From positions 876,394 through 940,393 of the forward strand of contig NZ_JADKQA010000001.1 in NCBI RefSeq assembly GCF_015351765.1: a stretch of DNA of 64,000 bases. The letters run 5' to 3'. The notes beneath the pieces were generated by a model. It was not told the DNA's origin. It made no database searches and saw only the letters and a program-made list of their open reading frames with translations. Positions 25,268-33,482 of the stretch are shown piece after piece. This DNA is from Clostridium vitabionis. GTDB taxonomy: Bacteria > Bacillota > Clostridia > Lachnospirales > Lachnospiraceae. Made by a program: the position numbers and the translations under genes. Numbering within the stretch: position 1 is the stretch's first letter; each line of letters starts with the position of its first letter.

Positions 25268-25871
25268 TGCGATCTCCCATCTCCCGCTTCCCGCCAAAGG
25301 ACAGGACCGTCACCGGATTCATCCCTTCCATCAGGTGGAATCTTCCGGCCTTTTTTGCCCGGGAAACCATGAGATTTACGATCTCCGGCTCGATTTTTCT
25401 CCTGGTGAGTGCCTCCATGACCGCGGCGAACGACTCCACGGCGATCAGGTTCACCACCACGCGGAGCTCCGGGCAGGCGGGAAGCAGCAGATCCAGCATT
25501 TCCCCGAGGTGTGCTCCGCCGCCGCCCACAAACACGGCATCCGGAAGCGGCGACAAACCGTCCCTGGTTCTCTTTAGCTCACCGACGAGCGAACCCGGAA
25601 GGTCACCGCCGATGATCCTGAGCCTTGCGGGGGAGAGCCCGGCCTTCTCCGCATTCCTGCGGACGAGCCCGAGCGCCTCGGGATTCCGCTCAAATGCCGC
25701 TGTGCGAAGGCCCGGATACGTCAGCGCCGCCTCCACGGACACAGAACCGGTTCCCGCCCCGAGATCCCAGAGAACAGAGCCGGAGGTCAGGCAAAGCTTC
25801 GCGATCGACACCGCGCGAACCTCCTCCTTCGTCATGGGGACATTTCCCCGGATAAACCAGTCGTCTCTCAT
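25257..25871 (-). CDS. cbiT: Cobalt-precorrin-6B C15-methyltransferase CbiT
   Basis: Decarboxylating methyltransferase acting at C-15 and the C-12 acetate side chain. The protein has 204 residues and a Rossmann SAM fold. Motifs are IRGNVPMTKEEVRAVSIAKL at the N-terminus, the SAM loop LWDLGAGTGSVSVEAAL, ERNPEALGLVRRNAEK and AVFVGGGGAHLGEML. It partners CbiE, which here is fused to CbiJ three genes away. Confidence 0.95.
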   Translation of the reverse strand: MRDDWFIRGNVPMTKEEVRAVSIAKLCLTSGSVLWDLGAGTGSVSVEAALTYPGLRTAAFERNPEALGLVRRNAEKAGLSPARLRIIGGDLPGSLVGELKRTRDGLSPLPDAVFVGGGGAHLGEMLDLLLPACPELRVVVNLIAVESFAAVMEALTRRKIEPEIVNLMVSRAKKAGRFHLMEGMNPVTVLSFGGKREMGDRNER

Positions 25872-25884
25872 CTGTCCTGTCCTT

Positions 25885-27303
25885 TCATTTTAAGCCAGTT
25901 TCCCCGTTTGTCCAAGCCCTCTGACAGCTTTCACAGAAAGACAGCCAATTCTCCAGAAATTCCGGGCAGGACAGCCAGTAAAGATGCGGAAATCCGGCGA
26001 TCTGCCCGCGTCCGCTGTCGTGCATGCACGGCCATGTCCGTCCGGACGGTTTTTCCGCAGTCCAGCAGCTGCCCGGATTGCTGCTCTCCCAGTAATGGAA
26101 CTCGTGCCCCCGGATGCGAAGCCCGCCCCTTGCCGTGTATTCCGCATAGCCGAAGCGGCTGAGATGGTCCGTCCGGCGTGCGTTCTCCGGGTAAATGCCG
26201 AAGCCCTCCCGCAGAACACCGTCCGCACCCTCAAGCTCGCGGTGCAGCGCGAGGAAGCCGCCGCACTCCGCAATCCAGGGCATTCCCCTGTCCGCCGCCC
26301 GGCGAAGTGCCCGCCGCATCGGAAGGTTCCCCGCGATTTCCTCCGTGTAAAGCTCCGGGTAGCCGCCGCCCAAGAGGATCCCCGAGCAGCCGTCAGGGAG
26401 CGCCTGATCCCGCAGCGGGCTGAATGGGAAAATCTCCGCCCCCATCTCCCGAAGCAGCCCGAGATTTTCCGGATAATAGAAGGAAAATGCCTCATCCATG
26501 GCGACGGCAATGCGGACGGCAGCTTTTCCCCGCCCGGCCTTCCGGCCGACGGGTTCCTGATCCTGCATGCCCGGTGTCCGGCTGCCGATTCCGGCTTTTT
26601 CAATATCCTCCTCCCCGGCAACCGCGAGGAGCTTTGGGAAATCTATGCAGGTTTCCAGCCGGTCCGCCAAAAGATCTACCTGCCGCAGAAGCCCCGGAAC
26701 TTCCCCGGGGAGCACCAGCCCGAGATGCCGGCTCTCAAGCACAAACGCCGGATCCTCCGGGACACAGCCGACGACAGGAATCCCGCACAGCCTCTCGATC
26801 TCCGTGCCTGCCGCCTTCCCGGCCGCAGGCTTTATCCGGTTGAGGAGGACGCCGGCGATCCGGCTGTCCGGACGGAACTTCTGAAACCCCAGGACTTCCG
26901 CTGCCGCGGAGAGCGCGCTTCCCCTTCCGTCAACAATGAGCAGCACCGGCGTCCCGGTGATCCTCGCGATGTCGTAGCTTCCCGCTTTTGTCGAAAGCCC
27001 GCCCCGCACGGCGATGCCGTCATAATACCCCATGACCCCCTCGATCAGGGCAAAATCCGCATTTTCCCGGCGGATGGTCCGGCGGAAAAGCGCCCGGACA
27101 TCCTCCTCCCCGAGAAAATAACTGTCGAGGTTCGTCCCCGGGATGCCGAGCACTCTCCGGTGGAACATCGGGTCAATAAAATCCGGCCCGCACTTGAACG
27201 CGGCGGGATGAAATCCCTTCCGGAGAAGAAGCCGCAGCAGGCCGCAGGTGATGAGTGTTTTCCCCGAGCCGCTCCTCGGCGCGGCGATCATCAGCTTTTT
27301 CAT
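25885..27303 (-). CDS. cbiA: Cobyrinate a,c-diamide synthase
   Basis: ATP/glutamine-dependent amidation of the a and c carboxylates. The protein has 472 residues. The N-terminal P-loop domain has APRSGSGKTLITCGLLRLL, followed by AFKCGPDFIDPMFH and EGVMGYYDG. The C-terminal amidotransferase includes LGGGYPELYTEEIAGN and the nucleophile cysteine in MPWIAECGGFLALH, ending GFPHLYWLSCPEF. An ATGA overlap couples it to cbiJE, with GGGAGG upstream. Confidence 0.96.
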   Translation of the reverse strand: MKKLMIAAPRSGSGKTLITCGLLRLLLRKGFHPAAFKCGPDFIDPMFHRRVLGIPGTNLDSYFLGEEDVRALFRRTIRRENADFALIEGVMGYYDGIAVRGGLSTKAGSYDIARITGTPVLLIVDGRGSALSAAAEVLGFQKFRPDSRIAGVLLNRIKPAAGKAAGTEIERLCGIPVVGCVPEDPAFVLESRHLGLVLPGEVPGLLRQVDLLADRLETCIDFPKLLAVAGEEDIEKAGIGSRTPGMQDQEPVGRKAGRGKAAVRIAVAMDEAFSFYYPENLGLLREMGAEIFPFSPLRDQALPDGCSGILLGGGYPELYTEEIAGNLPMRRALRRAADRGMPWIAECGGFLALHRELEGADGVLREGFGIYPENARRTDHLSRFGYAEYTARGGLRIRGHEFHYWESSNPGSCWTAEKPSGRTWPCMHDSGRGQIAGFPHLYWLSCPEFLENWLSFCESCQRAWTNGETGLK

Positions 27304-28967
27304 GTGGTCTTCCTCCCGGCATCCCCATATTCCTGCGAAATCCCCGACGGCTCAGCTGTCCTGTGCCGCAGTGCGAGAATCGCCGGCGATTCCTGCGCTG
27401 CGCCGAGAAGCTCCCTGACGATTCCGCCGGTCACCCTCTCCTCAGGATAGGACAGCTTTTCCGCCAGGTACGCCTCGTCCTCCCCGCAGCCGAGGCTTAA
27501 GAGACACCGCAGAAGCGGACCCGCACTGTTTTTCCCGCCGAGGAGGAAGATTTTCCAGGGTTTCTCCGGGCGCTCAAGCGAGGTGCGGAGTTCTTCCTCC
27601 GGAACCTGCTGCCCGTGCGCGGAGAAGATTTCCGCATCCTCCAGGGAAATGCCGAGTACCGAGGCCAGGCAGCTTACGCTGGAGATTCCGGGAAGGACCC
27701 GGACAGTACAGGCTCCGGGGAGTGCGCCCTCCCGGAGCCGCCTCCTGAGCCCGGAAGCGCCGCTGTGGAACCCGGTATCCCCGGAATAGAGCACCGAGAC
27801 GGTTTTTCCCGCGGCATGACGAAGAAGCTCCAGCACCGCATCCGGGAGACAGGCCTCCGCCATCCGCGGCAGGGTCTCCTCCGGAAGGCAGCAGCCGCGG
27901 AGGTATTCCTCCGCGGTGCGAAGCATCCGGGCTGCGCCGATCAGAAGATCGCTCTCCCGGACCGCCCGGCGTACCTCCTCCGTCATGAGATCCGGATTTC
28001 CCGGCCCGATCCCGCAGAGGAAAATATGCGCCGGGACACCGGGCGCCCCAGAAGGTGCGTCCGAGGATCCTGTCGAAGCGCATTGCTCATCCTGCGGCCA
28101 TCCGGCTGCCCTTCCCGCTTCCCTGAGAAGCAGCCGCTCGGTCTCCGGAACAGTGATCCCCGCCTCCCTGGGGCGGCGGATCACCAGGGAGCGGATGCCG
28201 AGATCCGACGCAGCGGCAAGCTTTTCCGGCGTCCCTCCCGCTTCCCCGCTGTCCTTCATCACCATCCAGCCCGCATGGGTCATCGAGAGCACCGCCCGGT
28301 TCATCTCCCGGGAAAATGGCCCCTGCATCGCGATGATCCTCTTATCCTCAATGCCCGCCTTCTCCGCAAGCGCGAGAGGCTTTCCCCCCGGAAGGATTCT
28401 TGCGAAGAGGAGGCCGCGGAGCTCCGGAACCGCGGTAAATACCCCGAGCTCATGGCTTCCCACCGTAAGGAGGACCGGATCCGGTTCTTCCCCACGGGCG
28501 TTTTTCGCCCGGACATCCGCGCGGAGGATCTCCGCGGCTGCCGCGGCACTTTCCGCGAAAATCACCCCCGGGAGAGCGGGCGTCTCCGGGCTGCCCGAAG
28601 TTCCCGGGCCGGCGGGTATTCCCGGACCGGCCGGTGCTCCCAAAAGGGCCGCTGTCTCCGGACGGAGGCAGCGGACAACGCGGACCCCGCCGGCGGCCGC
28701 GGCTGCCCGGCGGATATTCGCGGAGACATTGACCGCATACGGATGCGTCGCATCGACGACGAGCCTGATCCCCTTTTCACGGAAAAATTTTTCCATGTCC
28801 GCCTGCTCCATCGCCCCCTCAAGGGGAGAAAGGAACGGGCTTTCCGGGAGAAGATTCCTCCCATATCCGGAAACAACACTGATGTATGCGGAGATCCCCT
28901 TCTCCGCGCAGAACACGGCCAGTTCGCGCCCCTCGGTTGTCCCTCCGAAAATCAGAATTTTCCTCAT
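27300..28967 (-). CDS. cbiJE: CbiJ-CbiE fusion: precorrin-6A reductase and C5-methyltransferase
   Basis: Two pathway enzymes in one 555-residue chain. Residues 1 to about 280 are CbiJ/CobK, reducing (cobalt-)precorrin-6A: MRKILIFGGTTEGRELA, SVVSGYGRNL, DATHPYAVNVSANI and MQGPFSREMN. Residues about 310-555 are CbiE, the C5-methyltransferase: FLCGIGPGNPDLMTEEV, LIGAARML, YSGDTGFHSGASGL and GISSVSCLASVLG. A Gly/Pro/Ser-rich linker joins them, and a second Pro/Gly-rich insert near residues 105-130 interrupts CbiJ. GAGGTGG precedes the ATG at 28967. Stand-alone versions of both are common; fusion fits consecutive use in the pathway. Confidence 0.93.
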   Translation of the reverse strand: MRKILIFGGTTEGRELAVFCAEKGISAYISVVSGYGRNLLPESPFLSPLEGAMEQADMEKFFREKGIRLVVDATHPYAVNVSANIRRAAAAAGGVRVVRCLRPETAALLGAPAGPGIPAGPGTSGSPETPALPGVIFAESAAAAAEILRADVRAKNARGEEPDPVLLTVGSHELGVFTAVPELRGLLFARILPGGKPLALAEKAGIEDKRIIAMQGPFSREMNRAVLSMTHAGWMVMKDSGEAGGTPEKLAAASDLGIRSLVIRRPREAGITVPETERLLLREAGRAAGWPQDEQCASTGSSDAPSGAPGVPAHIFLCGIGPGNPDLMTEEVRRAVRESDLLIGAARMLRTAEEYLRGCCLPEETLPRMAEACLPDAVLELLRHAAGKTVSVLYSGDTGFHSGASGLRRRLREGALPGACTVRVLPGISSVSCLASVLGISLEDAEIFSAHGQQVPEEELRTSLERPEKPWKIFLLGGKNSAGPLLRCLLSLGCGEDEAYLAEKLSYPEERVTGGIVRELLGAAQESPAILALRHRTAEPSGISQEYGDAGRKTT

Positions 28968-28996
28968 AGCCACCTCAGAATCAGATGATTTCCACC

Positions 28997-30064
28997 TCAG
29001 AATCGGATGGGTTTTCGTGTAAATTCCGCGACGGCAAACGCCGCGCCGCCGATGATCGTCTTCGGGAGAAGCGTCCTCGCCGCGCTGCCGAAGGAGAGCG
29101 CCCCCGCATGGGAGGCTCTGCCGCAGACATTGCCGACGCCGGCCGTATCCCGGACAAATTCCGACGCAGCAAAATCCCCGGGGATTTGTCTGAGCTGCTC
29201 CGGCGTATAGACCAGGAAAGGCAGTCCCCATTCCGCACAGAGCCTTTTCAGGGCATTTTCCTCCTTTTTGCGGTCAAGGGAAGCGACCGCGGCGAGCTCC
29301 CGCCGGTCTGTCCCCGCCAGCCGGAGCGCCTGACAAGCCCCGGCCTTCACCTCGGCAAAGGAAGCACCCTTCCGGCAGCCGACCCCGAGCACAGCCCGTT
29401 TCGGCAGGAGGACCATCATGCCGGTTTTCGCCGTCCCGCCGGCCTCTGCGCGCTCGATCATTGTCCTGAGGGAAGCCGGATTTCCCCGCCGGGTGTCCGG
29501 AATCACCAGATTCATACGCTCCGGCTCATCCGGCAGGAGCTCCCGGGGAAGCTCCGGTTCCATCGGCAGCTCGCAGAACAGGCCGATCATATCTCCGGCG
29601 AGAATCGCGGAAGAAACCTCCTTGATTCCGCCGGGATCAAGGATCGTGAGAAGGTTCTTTTTGGCAAAGAGATCCACGGCAAAAGCCCCGCGGATGTCCG
29701 TCGCTGTCGTGATCACCGCCTCAGCGCCGATCACGGAAGATATGCGGCGGGCAAGCGCATTTGCCCCGCCGATATGTCCGGAGAGGATCGGGATGACGTA
29801 GTGCGCTGCCTCGTCAACGGCGAGGACAGCCGGATCGGTCATCTTCGAGCGGATAAAGGGCGCGATGGCGCGCACGGCAATGCCGCAGGCGCCGACAAAG
29901 ACGAGGGCATCCGACTCGGAAAATGCCCTGTCCGCGTATTCCCGGAGGGAAATGTCCAGGGAAGAAAACCGGTCCGTCCGGACATCTTCATCCGGAAATG
30001 CCGCCGCGATCTCCCCCGCCGTCAGAGCCCCCCTGTCTGTGAAGCTGAGAATCCAGATGGTCAT
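28997..30064 (-). CDS. cbiG: Cobalt-precorrin-5A hydrolase
   Basis: Opens the ring-A lactone and releases acetaldehyde in the anaerobic pathway; a marker for the oxygen-independent route. The protein has 355 residues. The N-terminal part has FVGACGIAVRAIAPFIRSK, VVDE-like LAVDEAAHYVIPILSGHIGG and ANALAR; the C-terminal CbiG domain has LGVGCRKGASF and AAVASLDRKKEENAL. The start overlaps the cbiF stop (ATGA). Confidence 0.95.
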   Translation of the reverse strand: MTIWILSFTDRGALTAGEIAAAFPDEDVRTDRFSSLDISLREYADRAFSESDALVFVGACGIAVRAIAPFIRSKMTDPAVLAVDEAAHYVIPILSGHIGGANALARRISSVIGAEAVITTATDIRGAFAVDLFAKKNLLTILDPGGIKEVSSAILAGDMIGLFCELPMEPELPRELLPDEPERMNLVIPDTRRGNPASLRTMIERAEAGGTAKTGMMVLLPKRAVLGVGCRKGASFAEVKAGACQALRLAGTDRRELAAVASLDRKKEENALKRLCAEWGLPFLVYTPEQLRQIPGDFAASEFVRDTAGVGNVCGRASHAGALSFGSAARTLLPKTIIGGAAFAVAEFTRKPIRF

Positions 30065-30822
30065 GGCAGCCTGCCCTTCCGGCAGCCCGTCGTGAAATCC
30101 GGATCATAGAGCTTCGAGCGCTCATAACTCTCCGGCGCAGCCGTGCAGCCGATCACAAGAAGCGCGGTGTTGGTGAGCTTCTCCCGGCGGCAGGTCTCCG
30201 CCAGCGTACCCAGGGTACAGCGGAATACCCGCTCATCCGGCCAGGAAGCCCGGTAGACGACCGCCGCCGGTGTATTTTCCGGCATTCCCCCCTCGATCAA
30301 TTCCCGGGAAGCCTTCCCCGCAAGTCCCGTGGAGAGAAAGAGAACCATCGTCGCTCCGTGCGCAGCAAAGGAGCGGAGGGATTCCTTCTCCGGCACCGGC
30401 GTCCGCCCGCCTGTCCGGGTGATGATCACACTCTGGCTGACGCCGGGCAGTGTGTACTCGGTTTTCAGGGAGGCTGCCGCCGCGCAGAAGGAACTCACAC
30501 CCGGACAGTTGTCATAGGGGATGCCCAGCCGGTCGAGCTGATCCATCTGCTCCCGGACAGTCCCGTAGAGGCAGGGATCGCCGGAGGCCAGTCGGACGGT
30601 ATTCCCTCCTTTCTCCTCCGTCTCCCGGATCGCCGCGATGACTTCCTCGAGCGTCATCTTCGCGCTGTCCAGGGCATCCGCTCCCGGCTTCATCCCCTGA
30701 AGGAGCGCCGGGTTGACCAGGGAACCCGCGTAAATCACCCGGTCAGCCTCCGCGATCAGGCGGGCGCCGCGCACGGTGATGAGATCCTCCGCGCCCGGCC
30801 CCGCGCCGACAAAATGAACCAT
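30061..30822 (-). CDS. cbiF: Cobalt-precorrin-4 C11-methyltransferase
   Basis: SAM-dependent methylation at C-11. The protein has 253 residues of the tetrapyrrole methylase fold. It starts MVHFVGAGPGAEDLITVRGA, then RVIYAGSLVNP, the LASGDPCLYGTVREQMDQLD motif, and PGVSSFCAAAASLKTEYTLP. The ATG at 30822 matches the family start; upstream in-frame codons run into the repeat tract. The C-terminus (SYERSKLYDPDFTTGCRKG) is normal. Confidence 0.95.
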   Translation of the reverse strand: MVHFVGAGPGAEDLITVRGARLIAEADRVIYAGSLVNPALLQGMKPGADALDSAKMTLEEVIAAIRETEEKGGNTVRLASGDPCLYGTVREQMDQLDRLGIPYDNCPGVSSFCAAAASLKTEYTLPGVSQSVIITRTGGRTPVPEKESLRSFAAHGATMVLFLSTGLAGKASRELIEGGMPENTPAAVVYRASWPDERVFRCTLGTLAETCRREKLTNTALLVIGCTAAPESYERSKLYDPDFTTGCRKGRLP

Positions 30823-30902
30823 TTTCCCGTCCTTTCCCCGCAGAATGCGGTCTGCGTAAAAATCCTGCAATCCGGCTGCCCGGGATCCGGGCAAATGCCG
30901 TC

Positions 30903-30996
30903 GTCTCAGCAGATCCCTGTGCGGGCGGCTTTCGTCTCAGCGAACCTCCGCGGATGCTCCCGTCTCAGGGGATTCCCGCGGATGCTCCCGTCTCAG
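30903..30996. repeat. Tandem repeat copying the 3' end of cbiD
   Basis: GCGGATGCTCCCGTCTCAG occurs at 30950-30968 and 30978-30996 (period 28), with degenerate copies holding GTCTCAG at 30903 and 30933. The copy nearest cbiD contains its TGA stop, so the terminal codons are reiterated downstream of the stop in the cbiD-cbiF gap. Confidence 0.8.
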
Positions 30997-32198
30997 CGGA
31001 TTCCCGCGGCTTCCTCTCCCGCCCCGCGGATCTCCCGGGCAAATGCCTCCGCCCCGCCGGTCTTCACCAGAAGGCCTGCCCGCTCCGACGAGAGGACCAC
31101 CTCCACCCGGAGGGGAAAGCGCCCTTCGAGAACGGCCTTCACCCGGTCCGCCGCGATCGCCATCGCCCGCCCGAGGAGGCCATTTTCCCGGAGGAGGGCG
31201 CAGGCCTCATCGGTCGTCCTGAGGCTTTGCATCCGGGCAAGCACCGCCTGCCCCGCCCCGGCCGCCCGGGCAGCGTCCGCCATCAGCTCCATACGGCGGT
31301 CGCCGTACTTCGAGTGCGTGTTCATCACCCCGCCGGTAATCTTGATCAGTTTCCCCGGGTGTCCCGCCAGAAGCACGCGCTCCGCGCCCTCCTCCGCCAT
31401 CATCCGGAAGGAATCCCCCACATAATTGCTGATGGTGACAATCCGGTTCTCCGGGATCCCGAACCTCCTGGACAGCTCCCCCGCCCCGATATTGCCCGGA
31501 GCGGCCGCAAGGGCTCTCAACCCCCGGGCGGTTTTTGTCCGGATATCCAGACGGATGGAGGCGGTCAGGGCGTCCTCGCTCATCGGCCGGACAATACCGC
31601 TCGTCCCCAGGATAGAAATCCCGCCGACGACGCCGAGCCGCGGATTGAAGGTCCGCGCGGCAAGCTTCTCGCCCTCCGGTACCGAGATGACAGCCCGGAA
31701 CCATGCGTCCCCTCCGGCTGTCCTCCCCGCCCGCCTGAGTTCATCGGCACAGGCGGAGAAAATCATCCGGCGGGGCACCGGGTTGATTGCCGGAAAGCCA
31801 GCCGGATCCGGGAGACCGGGCATCGTCACGGTTCCCACCCCGGTGCCGCCGGTGAGAAAAAGGCCGGGGAAATCCGGATCTGTGTACTCCTTCCGCCCCT
31901 GAAGGTTCTCCTCCGTCCCGGTAAGCCGCGTCACCTCCGCCCGGATCTCGGTTCCGCCGGTGATATCCGGGTCGTCCCCGGCATCCTTCCGGATGCCGCA
32001 GGCAGCGGAGCTGTCCGAAGTCCTGGAGATGTACAGGATCTCCGGGTGGACCACAATCCCGGCAGGGGTATGGATAGCAATTCCCGCCGCGCTCTCCCCC
32101 GTGAGGACAAGGCGCATGGCGCACGCAGCGGCAGCCGCCGCGCAGGTCCCTGTCGTGATCCCATTTCTCAGCGGACGCGGGCTATTCCCATCTGCCAT
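30993..32198 (-). CDS. cbiD: Cobalt-precorrin-5B C1-methyltransferase
   Basis: Methylates C-1 in the anaerobic pathway. The protein has 401 residues and begins with LRNGITTGTCAAAAAACAMR, the family signature. Later motifs are TGGTGVGTVTMPGLPDPAGF, GTSGIVRPMSEDAL and HPGKLIKITGGVMNTHSK. The ATG at 32198 (MADGNSPRPL) is chosen because an AAAGGGAG box precedes it; earlier in-frame codons fall into the rpsA terminator. It is the first gene of the cobalamin-II operon. Confidence 0.95.
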   Translation of the reverse strand: MADGNSPRPLRNGITTGTCAAAAAACAMRLVLTGESAAGIAIHTPAGIVVHPEILYISRTSDSSAACGIRKDAGDDPDITGGTEIRAEVTRLTGTEENLQGRKEYTDPDFPGLFLTGGTGVGTVTMPGLPDPAGFPAINPVPRRMIFSACADELRRAGRTAGGDAWFRAVISVPEGEKLAARTFNPRLGVVGGISILGTSGIVRPMSEDALTASIRLDIRTKTARGLRALAAAPGNIGAGELSRRFGIPENRIVTISNYVGDSFRMMAEEGAERVLLAGHPGKLIKITGGVMNTHSKYGDRRMELMADAARAAGAGQAVLARMQSLRTTDEACALLRENGLLGRAMAIAADRVKAVLEGRFPLRVEVVLSSERAGLLVKTGGAEAFAREIRGAGEEAAGIR

Positions 32199-32283
32199 CC
32201 GGTTCTCCCTTTCTGCCGCCGGGGCGAACACCCGCCGGCCATCCTGCCCTCCCTTGCAGGGCATAATTTTTCGGCTATCGAAA

Positions 32284-32315
32284 ATGAGGCACCTGCCTTG
32301 CGGCAGATGCCTCAT
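32284..32315 (-). terminator. Terminator of rpsA
   Basis: Minus-strand stem ATGAGGCATCTGCC / GGCAGGTGCCTCAT (14 bp, one G-T pair) with a GCAA tetraloop, followed by TTTTC. It lies 25 bases past the rpsA stop and separates it from cbiD; a short T-run leaves read-through into the cbi operon possible. Confidence 0.75.
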
Positions 32316-32339
32316 CAAAATTCATTTTTGCCGGGCAGT

Positions 32340-33482
32340 TTACTGCTCGTCCTCGGTCTCTCTGGCAACCTTGTCAATGTCCACGTCAGCGACATCCTCG
32401 TCCTGCTGTGAAGCCTGGTTCTCCAGTGCCTTCATGCTGAGGCTGATCTTGTGATCCTGGCCGTTGAAGTCGACAACCTTAGCGGTAACCATCTGGCCTA
32501 CGCTCAGAACATCGGACGGCTTATCCACATGCTGTCTGGAAATCTGGGAAACGTGAAGCAGGGCGTCGATTCCCGGCTCGAGCTCAACGAATGCGCCGAA
32601 ATCGGTCATTCTGGCTACTCTGCCCTCGACAACGGTGCCGACAGCGAACTTCTCGTCAGCGTTAAGCCACGGATTGGTCTCCGGGAACTTGAGGCTCAGA
32701 GCAATCTTCTCGCCGTTGATATCCTTGATCAGGCATCTTACCTTGTCGCCATTGTGGAAAATCTTCTTCGGGTTCTCCACACGGCCCCAGGACATCTCGG
32801 AGATGTGCAGAAGGCCGTCCGCGCCGCCGAGGTCGATGAACGCGCCGAAATCGGTGACATTCTTAACCGTACCCTCAACCGTATCGCCAACCTTGATCTT
32901 CGCGAAGAGAGCTTCCTTGAGCGCTGCCTTCTCCTTGATCATGAGCTGCTTGCGGTCACCGATGATGCGGCTTCTTCTGCCGTTCGGGTTGAACTCGGTG
33001 ATCACGAAATCGATCTCCTGGCCCGCATACTTGTTGAGATCTCTCTCATAAGTATCGCTGACCATGCTCGCCGGGATGAAGACTCTGGTGCCTTCAACCT
33101 CGACAACAAGTCCCTTCTCCACAACCTGGGTAACCTTCTCGTGAAGGACTGTCTTGTTCTCGAAAGCTTCCTTCAGCTTCTGAAGACCCTTGTCAACCGC
33201 GGCTCTCTTATAAGAAAGGGAAACCATTCCCTCGCCGTCATTAACCTTAAGAACCTTAGCTTCCATATCATCGCCGACCTGAACCTTGGTTCTGAGGTCA
33301 AGACCGGACTCGTTGGAATACTCATTCTTCGTGATGACGCCTTCAGACTTGCTGCCGGGGATGCTGAGGATGATCTCGTCTTCCTTCACGTCGACAACTT
33401 TACCGGTGACAATTTCTCCTGTACGTGGTTGTTTGACCGAGTTGCTCTCCTCAAACAGATCCTTGAAACTTTCTTCGGACAT
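32340..33482 (-). CDS. rpsA: Ribosomal protein S1-like protein with four S1 domains
   Basis: RNA-binding protein of the small subunit that aids translation initiation. The 380 residues contain four OB-fold S1 domains at about 20-95, 105-170, 190-260 and 275-350. The third and fourth have canonical VTDFGAFIDLGGADGLLHIS and MTDFGAFVELEPGIDALLHV. The C-terminus is acidic (EDVADVDIDKVARETEDEQ). The first 32 bases of the gene lie inside the end of ispH in another frame, and the GGAGGT box overlaps ispH codons. Four domains rather than six is usual for Firmicutes. Confidence 0.94.
   Translation of the reverse strand: MSEESFKDLFEESNSVKQPRTGEIVTGKVVDVKEDEIILSIPGSKSEGVITKNEYSNESGLDLRTKVQVGDDMEAKVLKVNDGEGMVSLSYKRAAVDKGLQKLKEAFENKTVLHEKVTQVVEKGLVVEVEGTRVFIPASMVSDTYERDLNKYAGQEIDFVITEFNPNGRRSRIIGDRKQLMIKEKAALKEALFAKIKVGDTVEGTVKNVTDFGAFIDLGGADGLLHISEMSWGRVENPKKIFHNGDKVRCLIKDINGEKIALSLKFPETNPWLNADEKFAVGTVVEGRVARMTDFGAFVELEPGIDALLHVSQISRQHVDKPSDVLSVGQMVTAKVVDFNGQDHKISLSMKALENQASQQDEDVADVDIDKVARETEDEQ

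Noticed and set aside
32199-32340. Cobalamin riboswitch before cbiD
   Set aside because: The gap is short and occupied by the rpsA terminator; no conserved B12-box was found by eye.
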